Below are positions 24,891-34,710 of a stretch of DNA of 64,000 bases, one piece after another (position 1 is the stretch's first letter; each line of letters opens with the position of its first letter). Location of the stretch: positions 10,319,453 through 10,383,452 of the forward strand of contig NC_087084.1 of NCBI RefSeq assembly GCF_026151205.1. Reading direction: 5' to 3'. This DNA comes from Bolinopsis microptera (Eukaryota > Ctenophora > Tentaculata > Lobata > Bolinopsidae). Made by a program: the position numbers and the translations under genes. The notes below the pieces were generated by a model. It saw only the letters and a list, made by a program, of their open reading frames with translations. It was not told the origin of the DNA and searched no databases.

Positions 24891-25608
24891 AAGATGGCAA
24901 GTACGTACGGTACGTACCTTTAAAAATAGCTGTACGGTACGTACTTTTAAACTTGGGCTGAAAGGTACAATGCTTGCAATTGCAAAAAGATGCACAAAAA
25001 CCACGTTCACACGACAACTTTCATGGAAGCTGAATTCGCTCATCGCTGCATTTCAATTTATACCATTAGATTTAGAGCAGTTGTACAAGAATGTTCCAGA
25101 AGCAAGAAGGGTTGGACCATGTGACATTGGATTTGGCGCTTTGAATTATGTTGATTGAAAAAGTTGGCAGATGTTGTTTACGCGATTTTTAGCGCATCCT
25201 CGTTAATGTGTGAAACAAACTTTAGAGACTACGAATATCTTATTATATGAATATTTTATTATATGAATAAAAGAAGGCTGAGGCTGAAGCCTCAGCTTGC
25301 TGAAAAACTAGTGTTTATTTACTCCAATAAGCACATTAAAATGTGATACTGATTTTATCTGTCACTGTTCATTTTTATCTCTCACTGTTAATTTACTATC
25401 TTAATAATTCATGTTCCTCTTCGACTACTACCTCAAATAAAATTATGATAATACTAAAGGAACATTGCAAGTACTCCACTAACTTTGAAAAAAGTTTCAT
25501 TTTTTCCCCAAAAAAGTCTGTACCCTATAGGGCCTGTACGGTACGTACCTTTAAAAGTAGCTGTACCGTACGTACTTAAAGCCCTGTACCGTACGTACTT
25601 GCCATCTT
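24891..25608. mobile_element. TA-flanked inverted-repeat element with GTACGTAC ends
   Basis: Both ends carry AGATGGCAAGTACGTACGG in inverted orientation, flanked by TA on each side. Within each end the palindromic block GTACGTAC/ACGGTAC is repeated two or three times. About 700 bp in total. A TA duplication suggests a Tc1/mariner-type non-autonomous element. The open frame at 24883-25158 spans the left end and has no transposase motif. Confidence 0.75.
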
Positions 25609-25939
25609 AGCTTTGAGTTTGTGAGACTTTGACCGTGCTATTAACACTGCTTCCTGCATGGGGGCGAGATAATTTTAAGCAAATTTGTATGGTCAATTAT
25701 AAGACTGTTTAGCTTTAACTGATGATGAATATTAAAAACGGTAGTAATTTGCCTTCAACTATAATTATGTGGATGTCCTTGGTGAATACTTAAATGCTTT
25801 TATTTAGAACTCGAGGCTGCACTATCAAGAAATATCGTATGATCGCCCTACTGTATTTATAATTATATTTGATAGAGCAGGTACATACTGTACAAAATGA
25901 ATTGAGCACATTGTTCTGATCAGTTGCTAACAATCTCAC

Positions 25940-26620
25940 CTTCTTGACCACGAAGTTTTTTGAAGCAAGTTGCCCACTCTTTGATCCTTGAGATGACAAA
26001 GACTCTGAAAGCAGTCACCGTAAAGAAGTAAGTGAAAAAGTTTCCAATCAGATTGAGGTTGAGTGCCACTGTTAATGCTATGCCGTAGAAATAAGCAGGT
26101 GAAAAACCCTCGCATCATAGTACAGATCATCCTTATCTACGATAAGAAAAGTAACTGGGTTGTAGAGAGACAGGAGCCAAATAGCCAGACAAACTCTGTA
26201 GGCATGCTTCTTCGACCAAGTGCTCGCTCTAAGAGGGTATATAAGCATCAAGAGCTTGGTAGTGGTTAAGGCACAGACCAGTAATGTGCCGGCTGGGTAG
26301 CAGTGGTAGCTTACAATCACTTTTATGTAACTAAAGGGCATTCCAAGGTCCCAACCTCTGCCTCCCATGATCGTTGAAACAGCATTTGGCACCACCCAGA
26401 AGACACAGAGCACTAAATCAATCACAGCTATTTGCTGGATAAGGGTCACAATGATGATGTGCAACTTAAATACTTTGTGTCTTAGTGATGAGTAGAGGAT
26501 GGTGGTGTCTCCAAGGAGCGAGCTAAGGATCACAAGGATATACCAACCAGCCCAGGTGTATCTTAGTGCATCGTTCTTTATCTCAAACATGGTAGTGTTG
26601 GAGTAGTTGTAGGCCACCAT
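25940..26620 (-). pseudogene. Rhodopsin-like GPCR fragment, TM1-TM5, frameshifted
   Basis: The ATG at 26620 begins a receptor-like protein: N-terminal N-glycosylation sites (NYS, NTT), TM1 from about residue 24, TM2 with VIDLVLCVFW, TM3 region with a TTTKLLMLIYPLR stretch where DRY-like motifs sit, then TM4. Near 26112 the frame changes: the open frame runs on into a stop at 26078. A frame offset by one base instead reads YFYGIALTVALN and a TM5-like segment to a donor at 25940, including an extracellular-loop-2 cysteine. A single lost base explains this. No TM6-TM7 exon was found between here and the TA-flanked element. It is most likely a broken gene, although a sequencing or assembly error could mimic it. 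Confidence 0.65.
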
Positions 26621-27038
26621 ATCCCTAAATACCCAGCTAATATATTATATGTGTTATTTTAGTTTTTGATTATCTGTTAATTGTTTGCAAGTTAATTAGC
26701 AAAAGAAAAAATTCCCCTATTTGTAAATTTGTAGAGCAGAAACAATGGTCTTGTTTTTGAGATGACAAGATAGATCGAATAGTTAGGTCACCATATTTCT
26801 AAATACCCAGCTAATACATACGAGAAGAATCGCGTTAATAATAATATCTCAGAAAATTAATATTAATTCAACTTAATACACGTGTTTAACTTTTTTAATT
26901 AATTCGATCAGTTGATTTTACATAATAAGGTTGCCTGATCGAATAATGACAATTGACTACTTGATACGAATTTAATGAATATATACGCAGATAAAAACCT
27001 AAAAGACAGCGGTTATCTCTTAATTGCGCTCTTCTGAC

Positions 27039-27086
27039 AAACAAGAAAAAACAGAAAATAATATTATTTTCCGTTTTTTCTTGTTT
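27039..27086. repeat. Near-perfect 48 bp palindrome
   Basis: Two 24-base arms (left begins AAACAAGAAAAAAC) meet without a loop and differ at one position. GAAAAAAC/GTTTTTTC gives an A-run/T-run hairpin. Confidence 0.85.
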
Positions 27087-27366
27087 TTAGCGCTATTTAG
27101 CGCTGATGATGCAGTAGTGATACATCTTTTGATTCGTTGACAATCTACTCAGTCATCACATATCAGATATAAGTCGAACAGCATCTGGTTCACTTCATTG
27201 TGCTGATTCCGGGAAGCATTCTCTTTACGCTCTAATCGTATTAAAAATCAAAATATCGGTCATTGAAAAATGAGTAATTATAGGCCTGTCAATGATTGCA
27301 GATTGCAGCCCAATTAAGAGCTGATCAGTTGCAGCTACTCATGTGCTATATAAGGGATAACTGAAG

Positions 27367-27432
27367 TCACGTGACCGTCGATCCTATCACGTGACCTTGA
27401 TTGATGATTCGTACAAATCCTCGGTCACGTGA
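27367..27432. promoter_or_regulatory. Three TCACGTGA (E-box) sites
   Basis: TCACGTGA occurs at 27367, 27387 and 27425. CACGTG is the binding site of bHLH-zip factors (Myc/Max, USF, MITF/TFE). No gene start is visible close by, so a promoter role is not shown. Confidence 0.4.
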
Positions 27433-27608
27433 TCACATTTGTAACGTGTCGAATACTGACTAGGATATCTCGTTACCGCGTCACCAGAGTTCAAGCTACT
27501 TGACCAGGCCTTATATGGAATATATATTATCATACTTCTATTTCTATATTCAGGCCAAATTGCTTTAAAATGCACTTGAATGTCATAAATGTTATTATTA
27601 TTAGTCAG

Positions 27609-28245
27609 TGTAATAAGCGCCAAGCGCGAGCACAGAACATTTTTTCTCCGATTTCGATAAATTTGGTACCAAAATTTGTCTAAAAATGTGAATAAAATTA
27701 ATCCACCGTGTAGCAATTTTTGCTAAAAATGCTACATGGCGCTTGTTCGCCGCGCGTGCTTTTTTCGCGCAAATTTTAGTTTTTGGCCTATAACTTTCAC
27801 ATTTTCAGGTATTATCACATAATTATTATGGCAACGTAATCAGCTCATCGAGACGAAACTTTTGGTACTAACATTTTAAGATTTAAAGGAAAATTATTTT
27901 CAAAATTTTTCAATCTGAATTTTGAAAAAATTTTGAAAAATTTGGTGCTTCAAATATTATAATTTTGGTACCAAAAGTTGCGTCTGACTAAGCTCATTAC
28001 GATACTGTAATAATTATTTCAAAATATTCAATATTTTAGGAGTAATGGGCATTTTAAGCAATAAATTACCCATTTTTCGTCCTTTCTCATTTCTTGTAAT
28101 GCACAGGAGACCCACATATAGCTCGACGTTATTTTGCTACACGGTGAATTTGCATTATTCACACTTAGAGGCAACTTTTGGTACCAAATTTATCAAAATC
28201 AGAGACAAAAAATTCTGTGCCAACTCATGGCGCTTACGTATTACA
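27609..28245. mobile_element. Fold-back inverted-repeat element
   Basis: The segment at about 27609-27720 (containing AAATTTGGTACCAAAATTTG and CACCGTGTAGCAA) recurs inverted at about 28128-28245. A second, inner inverted pair lies at about 27820-27870 and 27960-28010, around CTTTTGGTAC. The whole 640 bp can fold back on itself. There is no transposase frame. A non-autonomous fold-back DNA element is the best reading. Confidence 0.65.
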
Positions 28246-29450
28246 TAGACTAAATAAATATTGAAAAGGACTACCAGTACCAAGGATTTTGAAAATGTGG
28301 CTCGCGCTGCGTCGTTTTGTTGCACTTGCATTAAACTCAAAAGTTAGAATCGTGAAATTAAACCACCTTCAGGAACATAAATATAATGTTTAACAAAAAC
28401 AACGATCCAACAACTTGCGAGTTGTGAGCGAGTTATATATATTACATAATAATTGCAGAGAAGTGTTGTCGTAAATGTCTAAACATGTCATTGAGCAATA
28501 AGCGCCCATGGCGCCGAGTACCTACGTTATCTAATTCAACTATTTCATATTTTGTGTTAACATTTTGACTTTACAAATTATGTACTAATATCACAATATC
28601 GTGTACGTCATTCCTGGAATTATGAATTTCGGTTTTTGAGTAGGTGCCTGGCCAAACATCAACCAGTAAAATGTTAGTTACAAATCTTGATTTTAGTACC
28701 GATACCTTCATGTGTATACCATCACATGATCGTATTCCTGGAATTATGAATTTCGTTTTTTTTATTCGGCCGGAGTTGTTTTACGAGTTGGTTACAGAAC
28801 GAGATCGTTCACAATTTTTAAAGGCCAAATTTTAGCTTTTTAAAACCCCCCTCACCCCGTTAATATGGGTCCATTACTATCATCAACACGTAAACCAACT
28901 TCGGCCAAAGTTAAAATTGGCCGAAGTTGGCTACGATCTTGGTGACAGTAAAGGATGGGTAGGAGAAATACCACCGACCTTAGCTTTGTCCTACCCATCC
29001 AATTATTTTATTTATGATTTAACTTCAAGGTCGTTACCATGTCAGTACAACAATAAATCGCACAAAAAGTAAAAATCTTGAACGAAATGAAACTGATCAT
29101 TCCAAAACTTGTAATGTAACCCTGTATGGGCTAATATATAAGATCATCAAGACTTATATTGATATCAGGTGAATAGTACACCGATACAAATGGCATTTCG
29201 AGTTTCGACTTACGCATTTTGTTTTTCGGACTGCAAACAATCTTTGTTGGAATGACGATGATCTGCATTTTGATTTTGTTGTCCCTGACATTTTACTGCA
29301 CTTGCTATTTTCGAGACGCTCCTGAAATTTTGCAACACAGAACTCACACTTCACAGTCACAGTTGCTGGGTGACTACTGGAGTGCTGGGTTAAAGTTGGT
29401 ATTAAATTTCATGTGATGACTCCTTAATCCTCATATCATGCTTATTTCAG
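28246..29450. other. Spacer with hairpins
   Basis: No gene recognised. A 22 bp direct repeat (CATTCCTGGAATTATGAATT type) occurs at about 28613 and 28734. Two hairpins lie at 28895-29000. Confidence 0.5.
28895..29000. repeat. Two adjacent perfect hairpins
   Basis: CCAACTTCGGCCA and its exact inverse (28895-28907, 28918-28930) form a 13 bp stem. GGATGGGTAGGA and its inverse (28953-28964, 28989-29000) form a 12 bp stem just downstream. Confidence 0.8.
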
Positions 29451-29566
29451 GTAAATCTACAGTGGGTGCTCTGTTGGAACGGTTCTACGAGCCCAAGGAG
29501 GGCACTATCTTGCTGGATGGCCGAGATATTGGAGAACTGGATACTACGGAGCTAGATCATAGATAG
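29451..29566 (+). pseudogene. Orphan ABC-transporter exon (Walker A segment)
   Basis: After a good acceptor (TTATTTCAG) the frame reads [15 protein letters not shown] and then [14 protein letters not shown]. This is the Walker A to Q-loop region of an ABCB-type (MDR/TAP-like) nucleotide-binding domain. It then reads DHR and stops at 29564-29566, well before the signature motif and Walker B. No neighbouring ABC exon was seen on either side. The sequence after the conserved part (TAGATCATAGATAGATAG) resembles a repeat copy near 30375, so the exon looks cut by a repeat insertion or duplication breakpoint. Confidence 0.65.
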
Positions 29567-30998
29567 ATAGATGATGACATTGACAATAAACTATAAGTAT
29601 AACATAACTGATTTTAAATTTCCTTGAATAAAGCTTTCAGCTAGCGGGTGTACAGGTTTGAGGAAGCCTATGAGCTAGGTAGGCGATATAAAATGTTAAT
29701 TACCATATTATAAGCAATACTTTCAGCAATACTCATAAGGCACAACACTCATACTCGAGAAAGGCTTTAAAATCGTACAAGAAAAATGTATGGTCAGGAA
29801 CAGGTTATAATAATAAGAAATATTGAAACTGCCCCTTTGATCACGAATCAATACGAACAAAAAGATAGATTGATAACAGTGTTACTGTGTCAGCGTGAAT
29901 ATGAGGTATATACGATGAGCTATAGGAATGAATGTTTCGATCTAAAGATCTAAGGCAGCTGACCCAGGCCGAGTCTATCGAGCACAAAATAAAAGGATGA
30001 AACATTTTTCCTGTAAGCTTGTAGTAAAAATATACTAGCTTGTTGAGGATTACATGCGATGAGCTATTGTTATTTCATATCACAAGATCCAATCATGTCC
30101 TAACATTCACTACTCAAAGTCAATATCCCATTCACTGTAATTGATAAGCTAAGAAGGTACACGAAACGTGTGTGAACAATGTTGCGTTATCCAGCTGAGC
30201 TATTGTCGTGCGAAGCACCTATGACCTACAGCTTTAAACGTCTAGAGGCACACTGTTCCTACTCAAGTATTGTATCCTACAATCTTCTCTCCAGATACTA
30301 TTTATTCAGGCAATACTATCGAGAATATGTCTATTGATATTTAAAACTTGACGAAAAAATCCATAATTTCTACAGTATAACAGAGCTAGATGATGAATAG
30401 AAATTAAAATATAACTGATTTTTTAAATTTCCTCGAACAAAGCTTTCGACTGACGGGTTTCTAGTATTAGATGTTAGACGTAAGCTGGTTTTGGTCATTT
30501 AATTTTAAGAGTTAAGACGCCCACCCATTCCTTTACTAGCTTTTTCTAACCAACTCCCTAGTCTTTATAGACTAGATAACGTAATGTCTAAACGATCCCT
30601 TAGCTAAGTGTATATGCTACACCCACTTAATGAAACATGATAGTATACATACCCAAACATGCTTAAGTCAACTTGACAAAGCCGATCACATGCACACTGC
30701 ACAATGCACATGGTCCTATGTGAATGCAGATCAGAGAAATACCAGTGTGGATTGTTAAGACGTGTGTTTGTGTGAATTTGATGTTGATCATTAAAGAGTT
30801 TGACTGATAACTTAACAATTAAGGAAACTATCAGCAATTCTTTTCGTTAAACTTTGTCAAACAAATCTCGCTGACGCTTTTTATATTACAGATAACGAAT
30901 AATTTATTATACCGTAATCCTCATAAACTTTGATTGATTTCGAAATTTCTTCCGGCGGAAAATTCTAAGCCAGTCGTTTTCATACTTACGTTCAGGAA
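29567..30998. other. Spacer with segmental direct repeats
   Basis: The stretches at 29555-29660 and 30375-30460 are diverged direct repeats (AACTGATTTT..AAATTTCCT..AAAGCTTTC). The part 30615-30795 is duplicated at 33071-33243 and lies upstream of both acidic membrane-protein genes, so it probably holds their shared control sequence. Confidence 0.6.
30615..30795. repeat. Upstream repeat of tandem gene pair, copy 1
   Basis: Begins TGCTACACCCACTTAATGAA and matches 33071-33243 closely apart from small gaps. It lies about 385 bp before the first ATG of the pair. Confidence 0.85.
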
Positions 30999-32253
30999 AT
31001 GCATCGGATCTCAAGAACACTTTGTGCGTCAGTTGTTGTATTACTCACGTTGCTAAGTACAGCTGAAATTCTAGAGCCTGATATAGAAAGGTTTGGGTTC
31101 ATGTTACCTTTTGCAACTTTCTCTTTCATGGTAAAATAAGATTTCAATTTTTTCAACCGTCTCCTTTAACGTTTCTATGCACAATTATCGAAAATTATTT
31201 GGTTCATGAAATATGTTTGATAAATTAGTAACGAAAGAAAATCAGCAGCACATTAGCATAAACCTTTTCAGGTTCACTAAAGTAAGAAGAATGGACAGCT
31301 TTCCCAGAAATGTTCATAAAGAAGTTTTTGGAGCTGGGGCTGTTTCAGAAGACTCAGAAGCCAATGATACTGAATCAGACGGTTCTGAGTCGAACGATAT
31401 CGGTGATGATCCTGAGTTGGACGATCCTGGTTCTGAATCTGATGAGACTGAGCTAGATGATACAAAGGAATCAAGAAAGACTGAATCTGATGCAGAGTCT
31501 GAAGAAGATGATACAAAGGAATCAAGGCAGACTGAATCTGATGTAAAGTCTGAAGAAGATGATACAAAGGAATCAAGACAAACTGAATCTGATGTAGTGT
31601 CCGAAGAAGAGGAGGATGATGGTGGTGCAAAAAAGTTTTTCTATAATCTATACTACAATATGCTGACAGGGATCTTCCATGATCTTGGAATTATCCTTAA
31701 ATTCTTTTATAAATCCGTTTCGATTATCAAAAACTTCTTTGAAGAACTATGGGTCAAAATCAAAAGAAAGGTTAAGCAGTTCGTGAAAGAGACTTTAGAG
31801 AAGATCAACAAATTGTTAAAAGCAATTTGGGAGAAAATATCACAAGAATATTATCCCATTGTCCTTGATTTTGTGGGAGTATGGAGTTTGGAAATATTCC
31901 TCGTCATCGCCATCGTTTCTGTGTGGTCCTGTTTTTTCAACCACTACGTTATCAAAAAACATAAAATGAAGAAAAAGAAGAGGAAAGAGAAGGAAAAAGC
32001 AACGATATTTGCAAATGCATGTGCGGGTTTGGTGGAACTGGACCTCGAAAATGGGTCAAGCTATTTATCTAATGAGGAGTTAGCAGGACTAGGCTCAAGG
32101 ACAGGAGATGAAATAGTAGGAGCGGAGGAAGGAGGGAGTATAATAGAGACTATACCAGAGGAGGAGGAGGAGAGTACAGAATGTAGTACTTCCATTTCAA
32201 CAGAAGATGATACTAGTACTTTGGTCACTTCTAACGCGTCTGCGCAGGTTTAG
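30999..32253 (+). CDS. Acidic single-pass membrane protein, tandem copy 1
   Basis: I do not recognise the family. Exon 1 at 30999-31090 encodes a signal peptide (MHRISRTLCASVVVLLTLLS). Exon 2 at 31272-32253 joins in phase, giving 357 residues. Order: signal peptide 1-22; acidic Ser/Asp/Glu region about 56-148 with three tandem 17-residue units (DDTKESRxTESDxxSEE); an amphipathic lysine/aromatic helical stretch about 153-225 (FFEELWVKIKRKV); a transmembrane segment about 234-257; a lysine-rich stop-transfer (KKHKMKKKKRK); then an acidic, Ser/Thr-rich tail ending NASAQV. Topology should be type I. A close paralogue follows 2.5 kb downstream. The role is unknown; a surface receptor, an adhesion molecule or a membrane-active helix protein are all open. 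Confidence 0.85.
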
Positions 32254-32689
32254 GAGGAAAGATAGAATGATATAGATGTAACAATTACACGATACCAACA
32301 ACCAACACTGGGACACGTGCAATTACCCGGTTAGACTTACCGTTTCTACTTCAAGAAAGGAAAAATGATTATAATCGTTTCGAACTTGATAGTTGAATAT
32401 GGAGAGAGCTGAGGAACGACCGGTTAATTGGTGTTTTGGCTGCCGGACCCGAAACACGAACGGCTGGATATCAATTTATTTTTCGGTTAGCCAGATTTTT
32501 CCGGACCGAAACCGGGTGTTTAGAAATAGATGAAGAAACGTTAAGCTGCTGGAAAGTTCCAATTAATTCCTTTTTGAAACTCTATCATTTTAAAATTTGG
32601 TACGGAAAGGCAATTTTACGAATTTGACAACAACATGGTCTTGCCCCTAAGTTCCGATCAGTACCTCTTGTTACATCTGAACTTTAGGA

Positions 32690-33010
32690 CCTGGAATGTA
32701 ATCTCATTCGACCACGAGATCCAAACCTGAGGACCCGGGAAAATGCAATATCCCCTAATCCTTTAGATCCTCCGTCAGCATCTTCTCAAAATCTAACACC
32801 TGCAACTTAACTTTAGGATCCCCCACCACCTTCAGCCCCTCTTCTACCTTCAGTCTCTCCTCAGTGCCTGTATTTAAATGATATGCACCGGTTACCCGTA
32901 CACAACTTGTTTTACTACCTCAGTTGATGATCCTTTCTTGTATGCTCCAGCACCTTATGATCCTTCCCCGCCCTCGTATTGAGATTTTTTAACTGAACTT
33001 TTTAACGGAG
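32690..33010. other. Coding-like segment of unclear strand
   Basis: Between the paralogues lies a stretch that is open in two ways. On +, after an acceptor near 32680, about 40 codons (DLECNLIRPRDPN..., stop TAA), then after another CTCAG near 32923 a short proline-rich end (YAPAPYDPSPPSY). On -, from about 32873 to 32761, 37 codons (LKVEEGLKVVGDPKVKLQ... ending LTEDLKD and a stop). Base composition here is less AT-rich than the surroundings. It may be the last exon or exons of a small gene, but neither reading has enough support for a CDS call. Confidence 0.3.
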
Positions 33011-33070
33011 AACAGATCTTACTGAAGATTATAATGTGCGAACACTCTAAGAGGAAGCTGGTTCTCTAAT

Positions 33071-33243
33071 TGCTACACCCACTTAATGAAACATGATAGT
33101 ATACATACCCAAACATGCTTAAGTCAACTTGACAGAGCCGATCACATGCACATTGCACATGGTCCTATGTGAATGCAGATCAGAGGAATACCAGTGTGGA
33201 TTGTTAAGACGTGTGTTTGTGTGCATCTCGTGTTGATCGTTTA
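33071..33243. repeat. Upstream repeat of tandem gene pair, copy 2
   Basis: Second copy of the 30615-30795 segment, about 450 bp before the second ATG of the pair. A short internal stretch (CACTGCACAATG part) is missing. Confidence 0.85.
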
Positions 33244-33523
33244 ATAGTTAATTGACTGATAACTCAACAATGGAGGACAATTTTCAGCTACTTATACTTA
33301 TTAAATATTACCATTAGTTGATTTATTTGGTGGTTGATAGCTATTTTTTTCATTTGAATTTTGTCAATAAAATTTGTCGAATCTTTCAATATTGAAACAG
33401 ATTTTTATTAGTTAAATTCAGTACATCACAATGAAAGTGCTGAGTCTTCCAAATGTTTGTTTGATTTCGAAATCTTCCGTCTGTAAATTTTAAACTATTT
33501 GTGTTCTTAGTAACGTTCAGGAA

Positions 33524-34710
33524 ATGCATCGGATCTCAAGAACGCTTTGTGTGTCAGTTGTTGTACTACTCACATTGCTAAGTACAGCTGATCTTCTAGA
33601 GCCTGATAAGGAAAGGTTTGAAGCCGAATTTAACATCCATCAACATTTTGTTTTGGCAAAATTAAATTTGAATTTTTGAACTATTTTTGTCATTTGTGCG
33701 AAATTATCGAGTATGGTTAACAAAAACAGTTTTTAATAACTTAAATAAGATAAGAATATCTGCGGTATACTTTTATTCACCCTTCTAGGTACATTATAGA
33801 AGCAGGAGGAATAGACTCGCCCAAAGACGTTTATAGAATAACAAGGTCTGAAACTGTTGATTCAGATGACCCAGAAGCCAATGATACTCATGAATCAGAC
33901 GGTTCTGAGTCGAACGATATTGGTAATAATCCTGAGTTGGACGATCCTAGTTCTGATGAATCAAGACAGACTGAATCTGATGTAGAGTCCGAAGAAGAAG
34001 AGGAAGAGGAGGAAGAAGAGGAAGTGGAGGAAGAAGAGGAAGTGGAGGAAGAAGAGGAAGTAGAGGAAGAGGAAGAGGATGATGGTGGTGCAGAGTTCTT
34101 CTATAATTTATATTACAAAGCGCTCACAGGGGCATTCCATCATCTCGGGGTTATCATTAAGTTTATTTACAAAACTTATTCCATCATCAAGAACTTCTTT
34201 GAAGAACTATGGGTCAAAATCAAAAGACTGGTTAAGAAGTTCGTGAAATATGCTTTGGAGAAGTTAAAAGAAATTTGGGAGAAGATAAAAGGAATTTGGG
34301 AAGAAATATCACAAGAAATTTATCCCGCCATCATTGATTTTATAGGAGAATGGAGTTTGGAAATATTCGTCGTCCTCTCCATTATTTTTGGGTGGTACAC
34401 ATGTTTTCATCACCACGTTCTCATAAAATATAAAAAGAAGAAAAAGGAGAAGAAAAAAGAAATAATACTTGAGAATGCATTGGCAGGATTAGTGGACCTC
34501 GAAAACGGGTCAAGCTGTTTATCCGATGAGGAATTAGCAGAAGAATGCTCAAAATTAACAGGAGATGAAATAGTTGGAGCGGAGGAAGGAGGGAGTATAA
34601 TAGAGACTATACCAGAGGAGGAGGAGGAGAGTACAGAATGTAGTACTTCCATTTCAACAGAAGATGATACTAGTACTTTGGTCACTTCAAATGCGTCAGC
34701 GCAGGTTTAG
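33524..34710 (+). CDS. Acidic single-pass membrane protein, tandem copy 2
   Basis: Paralogue of the 30999-32253 gene with the same two-exon layout: exon 1 at 33524-33615 (also 92 nt, same signal peptide with few changes), exon 2 at 33789-34710, 337 residues. The three 17-residue acidic units are reduced to one and replaced by a long glutamate run with valine spacers (about 30 Glu). The amphipathic helix region, transmembrane segment (SLEIFVVLSIIFGWYTCF) and lysine stop-transfer are kept. The last 49 residues are identical to copy 1. The family is unknown. The duplicated upstream block suggests the two are expressed alike. Confidence 0.85.

Larger units (their letters stand above)
26621..27608. 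other. Spacer with palindrome and E-box cluster
   Basis: No gene recognised. It holds the palindrome at 27039-27086 and three TCACGTGA sites at 27367-27432. Confidence 0.5.

Noticed and set aside
24883-25158. 91-codon frame as a transposase
   Set aside because: No DDE/D or helix-turn-helix pattern, and the frame begins outside the element end.
31277-31630. 117-codon - strand frame rich in His/Gln/Leu repeats
   Set aside because: Antisense shadow of the acidic repeats of the + strand gene.
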